This document shows positions 44,629 through 53,077 of a DNA stretch of 64,000 nucleotides, piece by piece; the first letter of the stretch is position 1; each line of letters starts with the position of its first letter. The translations under genes and the position numbers were made by a program. The stretch is from Acidobacteriota bacterium. GTDB taxonomy: Bacteria > Acidobacteriota > Vicinamibacteria > Vicinamibacterales > UBA8438. The notes beneath the pieces are model-generated. The model was not told the origin of the DNA. It did no database searches and saw nothing but the letters and a program-made list of their open reading frames with translations. Location: contig VXME01000160.1 in assembly GCA_009861545.1 (NCBI GenBank), positions 62,001 through 126,000 of the forward strand, read 5' to 3'.

Positions 44629-47600
44629 CTACTCGGCGCGCAGCGATCCGAGAAGTGGCGACCGCACCGCCGCGACCGTAGCGGCCAGCGACGCGGCCAG
44701 GCCGGTGGCGACGACGATGAAGAGCAGGCCGCCGAGGGAGAGCAGCGGAACCCCGCCCCCCCGTTCCAGCCACGCCGGCGCGATGGCGACGATGGCGCAT
44801 CCGGCGCCGATGGCCAGCCCGGCGAAGAGCAGGAAGGCGTTCTCCGCCAGCACCATCGCCGACAGGTGGCCGGCGTTGTAGCCCACCGCCCGCATCAGGG
44901 CGAGCTCGCGGCGCCGTTCCAGCACGTTACGCAGCAGGACCGCGCCGAGCCCGAACGTGCCGAGGACGAGGCCGAGGCCGCCCAGGGTCTGAAACGTCGC
45001 CAGATAGGTGTTCTCGACGCGATGAAACGCCGCCAGGCGTTCCGCGGCGGAGACGACGTCGAAACCGAAGTCGACCAGCCGGTCCTCGAGGGCCGCGCTC
45101 ACCTCCCCCGCGCGCTCGGGCGGCGCGTCGATGAGAAAGAAACGATAGCCGTCGTAGTCCGGGAACACGCGCTCGAAGTGACGCTCGCCGATCAGCAGCT
45201 CACGCTGGAAGATGCTGTCCGAGAGCGCCCCGACGATGCGCAGGGTGACCGGGCGATCGGTGTCGCGGTTCAGCACGAAGTCGTCGCCGATCGACAGATG
45301 CAGCGCGTAGGCCAGCGACGTGGCATCGGCGAGGGCGGGGATGGCGCCGTCGTCGAACTCGCGGTCGAGCAGCAGCCACGGGTTGGCCTTTTCTTCCGGG
45401 GTCTCGGCGGCGGTGGCGCCGAAGCCGAAGCGGCCCTCGGCCACGAACGCCGCGGACGGGGCCAGCACGCGCGGGTCCTTCGCCTGGTACAGGTTCAGGC
45501 AACTGGCGTCCTCGCCGGGGCGCAGGCGGAAACGCGCCAAGGTCACCCCGGCGAGCGGCTCGCCCTCCGCGAACAGGTCGTCCAGAAAGAGCTCGCTCCG
45601 TCCCTCCGGCGTCGTGGGATCGTGCACCACCGGCAGGAGCGTGTCCGCGAGAAGGGTATAGCCCCCGGTGCCCGAGGACCGGTCGAGCGCGTCGCCCGCG
45701 CCCTCGCGGCGGAATGCATCGACCGCCACGATGATGAACGCCGCGAACGCGATCAGGGCGATGCAGAGCACGCTGCGGCCCGGGCGGTACGACGCGTTGC
45801 GGAACCCGACCTGCGACACCGACCAGGAGCCGTCCGAGGAGCGGCCCGGACGCTGGTTCAGGCACGCCCACGCCAGCACGAGCAGGGCGGCCAGCAGCGT
45901 CAGGCCGCCGCCGAAGAACCCGCCCGTGGCGCCGATCGACCCGGCCGCCGCCAGCGCGATCAGGACGAACCCGACGCCCGTCAGCGCGGCGCCGACCCGC
46001 CAGGCCCGCGATCCGGAAGGCGATTCCGGGGCGACGACCTCCGCGACCCCGGTCACCTCCGCGACCGCACCGGTCAGCAGGCTGCGCGGCGAGGCCGGGG
46101 CCAGAGCGCGCAGCGTCCAGGCGATGGATCCCAGGGCGGCCAGCACGCCGCCGGCAGCGCCGGCGCCCAGCATCGCCGGCGAGGCGTCGAGGGTGAGCCG
46201 CGTCGTCCCCACCGCATCGACCCACCAGGTCCGCAGGCCGAGCATGATGAGCTCCGCGTACAGCACCGCGCCGACGACGCCGAGCGCGCTCCCGGCTACC
46301 GACAGAATGCCCGCCTCGGCCAGGAACACGCGCCGAATGGCACCTGCGGGGAACCCGGTGGCGCGCAGCAGCCCCAGCTCGCGCAGGCGCTGCTCCACGC
46401 CGAGGCGGAAGAAGAGGCTCGCCAGGAGCAGCGCCGACACCACGAGGAAGAAGCTGAAGTAGATGAAGTAGAGCCCGAAGTCGGTCACCCCCGCGGACGC
46501 CTCGAGCGCCAGGGAGCGCGCCGGGTAGACGACGAAACCCAGAGCCAGCGGGTCGAGCGCCTCGCGCAGGGCGGCAGCCAGCCGGTCGCGGGTCGCCGCG
46601 AGGTCCTCGCCCGGCGCCGGATACAGTCGGACCGACGTCACCTGTCCCCACCGCGACGCCCACATCCGCTGCCCGGCGGCCAGGGGAATGAACGCCTTGG
46701 GCGTCGTCCGGTAGTCGTCCCAATACGTCTCGTCGACCGGGCGGATCAACTCGAGGTCGACCGGAAACGGCGGGTCCCAGTCGATGACGTTGGTTGCCTC
46801 CGTGATCCCGGGATAGTCCGGCGTGAGATCGGGATCGGCGGCCGCGCCGGCGATCGGCACGACGCCGGCCACGCGCAATTCGGCCTCGTGCGTAGTCAGG
46901 CGTCCCTCGTCCGCCCAGAGGTAGTACTCGATCGTCAGCGGATCACCCGGCCCGACATCCAGATCGTCCGCCGTCCACTGATTCAGGATGACCGGCGCAG
47001 CCGCCTCGGAAGGGGCGGTCAGGTCCGCGTCGCCCACTGCCGCGAGGTCCCGCGCCGCGATCACCGAGTACGGCGTGACCCGCTCCCCGCTGCGGATCTG
47101 GTTCGCCAGGTACGAGAGCACCGGCTCGGCCCGCACGCCCAGCCCGGACGCCACGCTCTCCACCGCGGCTACCGTGGCGTCGGTCAACAGCCCCGCTTCC
47201 GACTCGACGGCCACCGCGCCATGGTCGGCGATTGCGCGAACCCGGAGGCCGAGATCCTCGAGGGTCGCTTCGTCACGCACTGCGGCTTCGGCCGCTGCCT
47301 GCCGCGCCGCGTCCTCGACGGCTCCGAATCCGCCGTCGTCGCTCCCCGTTGCCGGGCCATGACCGAGCAGCAGCGTATTGACCCGCCCCTCCTGCTCCAG
47401 CTCGCCCTGCAGCCGCTCCAGCGACACGAACACCGAGCGCGCCAGACCCTGCTGCGGCCGGAACGAGAACTCGCCCAACTCGGCAGCGTCGAGGACCCGC
47501 TCGATACCCAGGCGCAACGTGCGGCCGACGTCGTCGCGCCGGCCGTGCAGCGAGCTCAGCGGCACCGCCGACGGCTTCTCCACGCGCACCAGCAGCGCAT

Positions 47601-48057
47601 CCTCCGGCGCGGCCTCCAGCTCACCGGCCAGCCCGCTGCTCACCAACGCCGCGTTGCGCCCCAGCGCGAACGCTGCCGGATCCAGACCGTGAAAGGCCCA
47701 GAAGCGCTCGTCGACCCCGTAGACCTGGACCGCCGACGCCCGCCGGCCGCTCGACTGGTGCGTCACGAAGCCTTCGACCGCGACCACCGGCGCAGCGGTC
47801 TCGAACCGCCCTTCCAGCCGGTCGGCCGCCAGCATGTCCGCGCCGATCGACGCCGGCACGAAGCGTGCGCTGGTGACTACGCGGTCGATGGCGCCCAGGC
47901 GCTCGAGCGCCAGCGCGCGCAGGCTCGACCGTACCGACGCGCCCACGAGCAGCGCGCCGGCGAGCACCGCCACCGCCACCGCGACGCCGGCCACGACCGC
48001 GAGATTGGTCCGCCAGTAATGCAGGACGTTCCGTCGGATGAGTGCGAGCAGGCTCAT
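44629..48057 (-). CDS. FtsX-like ABC transporter permease (large, two-module)
   Basis: A 1142-aa permease. A first membrane helix (about 12-40), a large extracytoplasmic part, three helices near 570-680 (VTDFGLYFIYFSFFLVVSAL, then LRELGLLRATGFPAGAIRRV) and a second module ending in the C-terminal FtsX domain (RRRELALMRAVGYNAGHLSA) are visible. This is the MacB/LolCE-type architecture duplicated in one chain. It works with the ATPase encoded 23 bases upstream. Such pairs act as mechanotransmission machines or lipoprotein/antibiotic exporters; the cargo is unknown. Confidence 0.9.
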   Translation of the reverse strand: MSLLALIRRNVLHYWRTNLAVVAGVAVAVAVLAGALLVGASVRSSLRALALERLGAIDRVVTSARFVPASIGADMLAADRLEGRFETAAPVVAVEGFVTHQSSGRRASAVQVYGVDERFWAFHGLDPAAFALGRNAALVSSGLAGELEAAPEDALLVRVEKPSAVPLSSLHGRRDDVGRTLRLGIERVLDAAELGEFSFRPQQGLARSVFVSLERLQGELEQEGRVNTLLLGHGPATGSDDGGFGAVEDAARQAAAEAAVRDEATLEDLGLRVRAIADHGAVAVESEAGLLTDATVAAVESVASGLGVRAEPVLSYLANQIRSGERVTPYSVIAARDLAAVGDADLTAPSEAAAPVILNQWTADDLDVGPGDPLTIEYYLWADEGRLTTHEAELRVAGVVPIAGAAADPDLTPDYPGITEATNVIDWDPPFPVDLELIRPVDETYWDDYRTTPKAFIPLAAGQRMWASRWGQVTSVRLYPAPGEDLAATRDRLAAALREALDPLALGFVVYPARSLALEASAGVTDFGLYFIYFSFFLVVSALLLASLFFRLGVEQRLRELGLLRATGFPAGAIRRVFLAEAGILSVAGSALGVVGAVLYAELIMLGLRTWWVDAVGTTRLTLDASPAMLGAGAAGGVLAALGSIAWTLRALAPASPRSLLTGAVAEVTGVAEVVAPESPSGSRAWRVGAALTGVGFVLIALAAAGSIGATGGFFGGGLTLLAALLVLAWACLNQRPGRSSDGSWSVSQVGFRNASYRPGRSVLCIALIAFAAFIIVAVDAFRREGAGDALDRSSGTGGYTLLADTLLPVVHDPTTPEGRSELFLDDLFAEGEPLAGVTLARFRLRPGEDASCLNLYQAKDPRVLAPSAAFVAEGRFGFGATAAETPEEKANPWLLLDREFDDGAIPALADATSLAYALHLSIGDDFVLNRDTDRPVTLRIVGALSDSIFQRELLIGERHFERVFPDYDGYRFFLIDAPPERAGEVSAALEDRLVDFGFDVVSAAERLAAFHRVENTYLATFQTLGGLGLVLGTFGLGAVLLRNVLERRRELALMRAVGYNAGHLSAMVLAENAFLLFAGLAIGAGCAIVAIAPAWLERGGGVPLLSLGGLLFIVVATGLAASLAATVAAVRSPLLGSLRAE

Positions 48058-48080
48058 GCGCGCCTCCTCCCCGGCCGCGC

Positions 48081-48752
48081 CTAGGCGGGCGCGGGGGCGA
48101 GCTTCTGGTTGTCGAGGCGGTAGCGGATGGGGCAGCGGCCAGCCAGCTCCGGATTGTGCGTCACGACCAGCAGCACGTTGTTCTGCCGCTCGTGCAGCTC
48201 GAAGAGCAGCGACGTGATGGTGTCCGCCGACCGGCGATCGAGGTTCCCGGTCGGCTCGTCGCAGACGACGAGCGGCGGCTTCCGGATGAGCGCCCGTGCG
48301 AGGGCGACCCGCTGGCGTTCGCCGCCCGACAGCTCGGCCGGCCGATGGTCCAGGCGGTCCTGCAACCCGACGTGCTCCAGCAACGATCGCGCGCGGTCGG
48401 TGACCGCCGCATCGGGCGCATTGACCAGCGTCGGCACCAGCACGTTCTCCAGCACCGTGCACTGCGGCAACAGGAGATGGTCCTGAAAGACGAAACCGAC
48501 CTGCGAGTTCCGAAAGGCGGCCTGCTGCCGCTCGTCGAGCGCGAACGGGTCGGCGCCGTCGAGGGTCACCTTCCCGCTCGTCGGCGGCTCGAGTCCGCCC
48601 ACGATGTAGAGGAGCGTGCTCTTGCCGCTTCCCGAAGGACCCATGATCGACGCCGCGTCCCCGCGCGAGAGCGAGAACGAAACGTCGGTCAGGATCGGCA
48701 ACGGCCCGCGGACCGTCGGGTATGTCTTGCTGAGCTGGCTGACTTCGAGCAA
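48081..48752 (-). CDS. LolD/MacB-type ABC transporter ATP-binding protein
   Basis: A 223-aa ABC ATPase: Walker A GPSGSGKSTLLYIVGG, Q-loop VFQDHLLL, signature LSGGERQRVALARAL, Walker B LVVCDEPTGNLD and switch VVTHNPELA. The LDRRSADTITSLLFELH segment is characteristic of the LolD/MacB/FtsE group. It energises the large FtsX-type permease that follows after 23 bases. It follows the aldehyde-dehydrogenase-like gene by 25 bases, suggesting one transcript from further upstream. Confidence 0.93.
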   Translation of the reverse strand: MLEVSQLSKTYPTVRGPLPILTDVSFSLSRGDAASIMGPSGSGKSTLLYIVGGLEPPTSGKVTLDGADPFALDERQQAAFRNSQVGFVFQDHLLLPQCTVLENVLVPTLVNAPDAAVTDRARSLLEHVGLQDRLDHRPAELSGGERQRVALARALIRKPPLVVCDEPTGNLDRRSADTITSLLFELHERQNNVLLVVTHNPELAGRCPIRYRLDNQKLAPAPA

Positions 48753-48777
48753 GGCAGCCCCCCGTTCCCTGCCGTGC

Positions 48778-50199
48778 CTACGACGCGCGCTGGAATGCGC
48801 GCGGCCGGAAGAGAAAGTCGACGATGTTGCCCTCGTGCGGCTGCAGCCAGTTGAGCTTGATCGTCGGAATCGGACCGAGGTTCAGACGGTCGATGTTCCG
48901 CGCGTCGAGCAGCTCCTGCTCGAACCGCGCATCGCTGGTCAGCCCCGTCGCGACCAGCGTCTGGCCGATCGCGCCGATCATCTTCCGCTGCTCGCACTCG
49001 ACCACGGTGACGAAGGGGAACATGTACTCCTTCTTCGCCATCGCCACGTCGGGGGACGGGCAGTAGACGACCGTCGGGCGCAGGTAGTCGCACCGCTCGC
49101 GCGACACCAGACGCCCGTCGGGATGGTGCGCCGCCGTCACTTCGTCCACGCCTCCCTCGTCGAGCGCGGCGTCGATGTCGGCCGAGATGGCCGGCGCCTG
49201 CCCCGGCACCGTGAACGCCGCGAGGGCCGCGTTCGGATCCTCGGGCGGCAACGGCGCGATCGGCCCGAGCCTCTCGGCCAGCGCCGCGGCGATCGCCCGG
49301 CCGTTGCGCGGGGTCCAGATGCCGGAACAGTTGATGCAGCTCCGTCCGCTGTTGATCAGCACGCTGTCGACCATCAGGTCAAGGTGCTGCTCCCAGTTGT
49401 CCGCCTCGTCGTCGCCGAGCAGGATCTTGCTGAAGCCGGGTCCGTGCACCTGGACGCCCGGGTTGCCGGCGTACTGCTCCACCGTGGCGGTCCCGCCGAA
49501 GATCAGGCTGCGCGGGCAGTTGTTGAGCACGGCGGCGCCCACCTCGCCCTGGCCCGGGTAGAGCGCCACCGCCTCGCGCGGCACGCCCGCCTCGAAGAAC
49601 GCCTGCGTCATGCGCCAGGGCGTCCACGGCTCCTGCGGTCCGGGCTTGAGCACCAGACCGATCTGCAGCGGGATGATCGGCAGCCACAGGCTGTGCACGC
49701 CCGGCGAGTTCGACGGCAGCACCATCCCGAGCACGGACGTGGTGGCCTGATAGCTGCGCATCACGCCGGCCTCTTCTCCGTAACCCCGCGCGAGGATGCC
49801 GGGGTCGAGATGGCGCGTCAGCGAGGCGAGGATCTCATCGATGTGTTCGAGCACGTACCGGAGCTTCTCCATGTTCATCCGGCACATGTGCTCGGGAAGC
49901 CCGGTGGTGGCGGACTGCTGCCGGACGAACTCGTCCGGCGTCTGCGTGCCGTCGCCGAGCGGCAGCTCGGCGGTGGAGAAGAGCTCGGCCGCCTTCTTCA
50001 CCATCTGCAGGAGATCGGCCGGGTGCGCCTGGCGAAGCACCTGCCGGGCGCGTGCCGCCTTGCGCAGATCGCGCGCGACGATGCCGGGATTGGCCTGGCT
50101 GACCTCGGCCACCGGCTCGCCGGTGTCGAAGTGGACGACCTTGTCGATGTCGAGGCTCCGGTAGGGCGTGCCCCACCGGAGTGCTGGAAAATGAATCAC
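48778..50199 (-). CDS. Aldehyde dehydrogenase superfamily protein, possibly acyl-reductase-like
   Basis: A 473-aa ALDH-fold protein. The cofactor/catalytic core includes VLGMVLPSNSPGVHSLWLPI, LIFGGTATVEQYAGNPGVQV and the catalytic Cys in VLINSGRSCINCSGIWTP. A second domain (AAHHPDGRLVSRERCDYLRP, then YMFPFVTVVECEQ) completes the fold. Divergence from typical ALDHs and the nearby acyl-protein-synthetase-like gene suggest a LuxC-type acyl reductase, but this is inference. GTG 50199 is preceded by GGAGAG. Confidence 0.8.
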   Translation of the reverse strand: MIHFPALRWGTPYRSLDIDKVVHFDTGEPVAEVSQANPGIVARDLRKAARARQVLRQAHPADLLQMVKKAAELFSTAELPLGDGTQTPDEFVRQQSATTGLPEHMCRMNMEKLRYVLEHIDEILASLTRHLDPGILARGYGEEAGVMRSYQATTSVLGMVLPSNSPGVHSLWLPIIPLQIGLVLKPGPQEPWTPWRMTQAFFEAGVPREAVALYPGQGEVGAAVLNNCPRSLIFGGTATVEQYAGNPGVQVHGPGFSKILLGDDEADNWEQHLDLMVDSVLINSGRSCINCSGIWTPRNGRAIAAALAERLGPIAPLPPEDPNAALAAFTVPGQAPAISADIDAALDEGGVDEVTAAHHPDGRLVSRERCDYLRPTVVYCPSPDVAMAKKEYMFPFVTVVECEQRKMIGAIGQTLVATGLTSDARFEQELLDARNIDRLNLGPIPTIKLNWLQPHEGNIVDFLFRPRAFQRAS

Positions 50200-50242
50200 G
50201 GTGCTCTCCGCTCCCGGCAGTCCGTCGGCCGGCCGCCGGCTC

Positions 50243-50695
50243 CTAGTCGGTCACCTCGATGCTGATGGTCGCGCAGAGGCCTTCCTGCGTCCGGTGCTGA
50301 TCGTCGCCAATCTGCACGGTCAGCTCGTAGGTGCCGGCCGGCGCGTTCTCCAGGGTCGTCGTGCTCGAGCCGTCACCGAAGTGCTGCCAGCCCTCGCCCT
50401 GCGGGATGATCTTGCCCACCGGCAGGCAACCCGTGTTGTAGCCCAGGTGGTAGTGACCCACACCGTCGCGCGGCGTGCCCGTCTCCTGATCGAAGCCCTC
50501 CGGAATGGCGGAGATCGGATAGTTCTCGGCCCCGAACTCGATGCTGACAACGTCGTCCGCATGCTGTGATCCGTCGGCCGGCGACACGAAGAAGACCCGC
50601 GCCTCCTCCCGGGCCGCCGCGCCGGCAGCGCCCGCCGCCAACATCACGATCGCCAGACCGGTCGCCGCAATCGTTCTCAAACTGTCGAATCGCAT
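50243..50695 (-). CDS. Secreted DUF4399 protein
   Basis: A 150-aa exported protein with a DUF4399 domain. Family residues are clear: RVFFVSPADGSQHADDVVSI then EFGAENYPISAIPEG, DGVGHYHLGYNTGC, and GWQHFGDGSSTTTLENAPAG then TYELTVQIGDDQHRTQEGLC. The GHYHL histidines could bind metal. It is the second of two tandem paralogues; the other is a lipoprotein. It lies 43 bases before the ALDH-like gene. Confidence 0.9.
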   Translation of the reverse strand: MRFDSLRTIAATGLAIVMLAAGAAGAAAREEARVFFVSPADGSQHADDVVSIEFGAENYPISAIPEGFDQETGTPRDGVGHYHLGYNTGCLPVGKIIPQGEGWQHFGDGSSTTTLENAPAGTYELTVQIGDDQHRTQEGLCATISIEVTD

Positions 50696-50781
50696 TACGC
50701 TCTCGCTCCTTCAAAGGCCCGGCGAGACGGCTTCCCACCGCCTCGCCGGACGCATCCCGAATCGTCCGGGACGGGATCCGG

Positions 50782-51312
50782 TCAGATCCCGTCGGCTACC
50801 TCGATGCTGATCGTCTCGCAGAGCCCCTCCTGCGTGCGGTGCAGATCGTCGCCGATCTGCAGGGTGAGCTCGTAGGCCGCCGGCTCGACCTGCAGCGTGA
50901 ACACGTTCGAGCCGTCGCCGAAGTGCACCCATCCCTGGCCCTCCGGGATGATCTCCCCGGCCGGCAGGCAACCGGTATCGACGCCCAGGTGATAGTGGCC
51001 CACGTCGGCCCGCGGCGCGTCGGCCTCGGGGTCGAACCCCTCGGGAATGGCCGCGATCATGAAGTTCTCGGCGCCGAACTCGACCTCCACGTCGTGGTCG
51101 CTCGAGATCTGATCGCCGTCCAGCGGCGCGACGAAGAAGACCCGCGGCGGTCCGCTCGGCGCGGGCGCCTCCTCCTCCATCGGCTCTTCGGCCACCTCGG
51201 GCTCAGCCTCCATGCCGCCGCCACCGCCGCCGCAGCCGAAGACCGCGAGCGCCGGCACGAGGACCAGGCAGGCCATGACTTTCCAGTTGACGCGTAGTAG
51301 ATCGGTTCGCAT
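50782..51312 (-). CDS. DUF4399 lipoprotein
   Basis: A 176-aa lipoprotein: the N-terminal LVPALAVFGC has a lipobox-like Cys, followed by a Gly-rich and acidic linker (GGGGGGMEAEPEVAEEPMEE). The DUF4399 core is intact: RVFFVAPLDGDQISSDHDVE, DVGHYHLGVDTGCLPAGEI and GDDLHRTQEGLCETISIEVA. It is a tandem paralogue of the 150-aa protein downstream. ATG 51312 fixes the lipoprotein signal. Confidence 0.88.
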   Translation of the reverse strand: MRTDLLRVNWKVMACLVLVPALAVFGCGGGGGGMEAEPEVAEEPMEEEAPAPSGPPRVFFVAPLDGDQISSDHDVEVEFGAENFMIAAIPEGFDPEADAPRADVGHYHLGVDTGCLPAGEIIPEGQGWVHFGDGSNVFTLQVEPAAYELTLQIGDDLHRTQEGLCETISIEVADGI

Positions 51313-51436
51313 CGTTACACCCGCTCCTTGCATGGGATGCTCGTCCGCTGGTTGCTCGCAGGAACCCGCCGCGCCGGTGTTTCGACACCGTGACCGCGCG
51401 GCGGACTTCATCGCGATTTCCCGGCCGGCGCCCCGA

Positions 51437-52540
51437 CTAGTAGACCCCGACGGTAGTGGAGGACGCCAGCGCGCTGAACGGCCGCACGCCGCTGACTCCG
51501 TCCCACGGATACTGTTCACAGGGCGGCTCCCGCTCGCCCTCGTCGCGCTCGAGGAAGCGCGGGACGAAGAACTCCTTCGTCAGCGTGGTCAGCATCACGC
51601 GCCCGGTGCCGCCGTGGTCGACGACCCGATCGGCGTCGTCGGGATCGACCACCTGCAGCACGGCCCGCGGCTGCGGCGCATGATACGTGATCTTGTAGCC
51701 CTCGGCCGCTCCGCTCGGCGGACTCGCCGCCAGCCCCATCAGCGTGTTGCCGTAGGTGGGCGTCATGTAGACGCCGTCGAGCAGCTCCTCGTTCGCGAAC
51801 CGGTTCCACTGCGGCGTGAACTCGGTGCCGCCGGCGAAGATGCCGGTGATGCCGGTCTCGCGGATGCTCGAGCCCTCTTCCTCCAGGCGGTTCGCCAGCG
51901 CCTCGATCAGCTTCGGCGTCGAGAACAGGCACTTGATGTCGTGGCCGGCCGACAGCACGGTGATCGCCTGATCGATCACGTGGGCCTGGTAGGCTTTCAG
52001 GTGGTCCATCCAGCCTTTCCTGATCAGCTTGATCACCCAGCGTGGATCGAGGTCGACGCAAAAGCAGATGCCGCCGCGGTGCTGCGCCAGATGCTCCACC
52101 GCCAGACGCAGCCGCCGCGGCCCGCTCGGGCCGAGCATCAACCAGTTGGCTCCCTTCGGAAAGCACTCGTCGGGCAGCGTGTCGGAGAACAGCTCGTAGT
52201 CGGTTCGGAAGTCGTCTATGGCGATGCGGCTCTTGGGGATGCCGGTCGTGCCGCCCGTCTCGAAGACGAAGATCGGCTTGTCGGCGTAGGCCCGCGGCAC
52301 CCAGCGGCGCACCGGGCCGCCCCGCAGCCATTCATCCTCGAAGTGGCCGAACTTGCGGAGATCGTCGAAGCGCTCGACCTCCTTGCGGGGATCCCAACCG
52401 GCCTTCTCGGCCCATTCCAGCCAGAACGGACAGCCGGTCGCCGGGTCGAAATGCCACGCGACCACCTCGCGCACCCAGGCGTCGAGCGACGCGCGCGCCG
52501 CGTCGGCCCTGCCCTGTAAATCGGTCGTCAGCGTACTCAT
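51437..52540 (-). CDS. AMP-forming acyl synthetase (LuxE / phenylacetate-CoA-ligase-like)
   Basis: A 367-aa ANL-superfamily-like enzyme. The nucleotide motif FVFETGGTTGIPKSR (about 92-106) corresponds to the AMP-binding P-loop, and later blocks GIFAGGTEFTPQWNRFANEE and VYMTPTYGNTLMGLAASPPS fit the LuxE/PaaK branch. It lacks the full C-terminal cap of typical PaaK. With the ALDH-like protein downstream it could activate and then reduce an acyl group, as LuxE and LuxC do, without luxAB. ATG 52540 is used rather than TTG 52543. Confidence 0.75.
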   Translation of the reverse strand: MSTLTTDLQGRADAARASLDAWVREVVAWHFDPATGCPFWLEWAEKAGWDPRKEVERFDDLRKFGHFEDEWLRGGPVRRWVPRAYADKPIFVFETGGTTGIPKSRIAIDDFRTDYELFSDTLPDECFPKGANWLMLGPSGPRRLRLAVEHLAQHRGGICFCVDLDPRWVIKLIRKGWMDHLKAYQAHVIDQAITVLSAGHDIKCLFSTPKLIEALANRLEEEGSSIRETGITGIFAGGTEFTPQWNRFANEELLDGVYMTPTYGNTLMGLAASPPSGAAEGYKITYHAPQPRAVLQVVDPDDADRVVDHGGTGRVMLTTLTKEFFVPRFLERDEGEREPPCEQYPWDGVSGVRPFSALASSTTVGVY

Positions 52541-52566
52541 CAACCGGTGATCTTACACTAGCGGGC

Positions 52567-53025
52567 ATGACTGCACGACTCGAACGCCTGTGGATCAAGC
52601 GGTTTCACCGGGGACCCATGGACGCGGTCGAGCGCGCCACGCTGCGCGCCGGGCGCGGCCTGGTGGGCAACGCCGACCAGGGCGGGAAGCGCCAGGTCAC
52701 GATCATCTCCCGCCGGCGGTGGGACGGCGTGAACGAGGCGCTGACCGACGACATCGATCCGGCCCTGCGCCGCGCCAACATGCTCATCGAGGGTATCGAC
52801 CTCGACGACACGCGCGGCCGGACCCTGCGCGTCGGATCGTGCCGCCTGCGGATATGGGGCGAGACCCGTCCCTGCGAGCACATGGACGCGGCCCGCCCCG
52901 GCCTGCGCGGTGCGCTGGATCCGGCGTGGGCCGGCGGCGCGTTCGCCGAAGTGCTCGACGACGGAGAGATTACCGTGGGCGATGCGGTGACGTGGGAGGA
53001 CTCCGACACCGCCGCCCAGCCCTGA
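52567..53025 (+). CDS. MOSC domain protein
   Basis: A 152-aa single MOSC domain, the C-terminal sulfur-carrier module of molybdenum cofactor sulfurases. The characteristic conserved Cys is in WGETRPCEHMDAARPGLRGA, with KRQVTIISRRRWDGVNEAL upstream. It probably handles Moco-linked sulfur or metal-sulfur transfer. The start codon is 26 bases from the divergent LuxE-like start. Confidence 0.87.
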   Translation: MTARLERLWIKRFHRGPMDAVERATLRAGRGLVGNADQGGKRQVTIISRRRWDGVNEALTDDIDPALRRANMLIEGIDLDDTRGRTLRVGSCRLRIWGETRPCEHMDAARPGLRGALDPAWAGGAFAEVLDDGEITVGDAVTWEDSDTAAQP

Positions 53026-53077
53026 GCGTCTGCGCCGGACACCCACGAGCCTCGACGCCGGAGCCGCCGTCCGCGGC

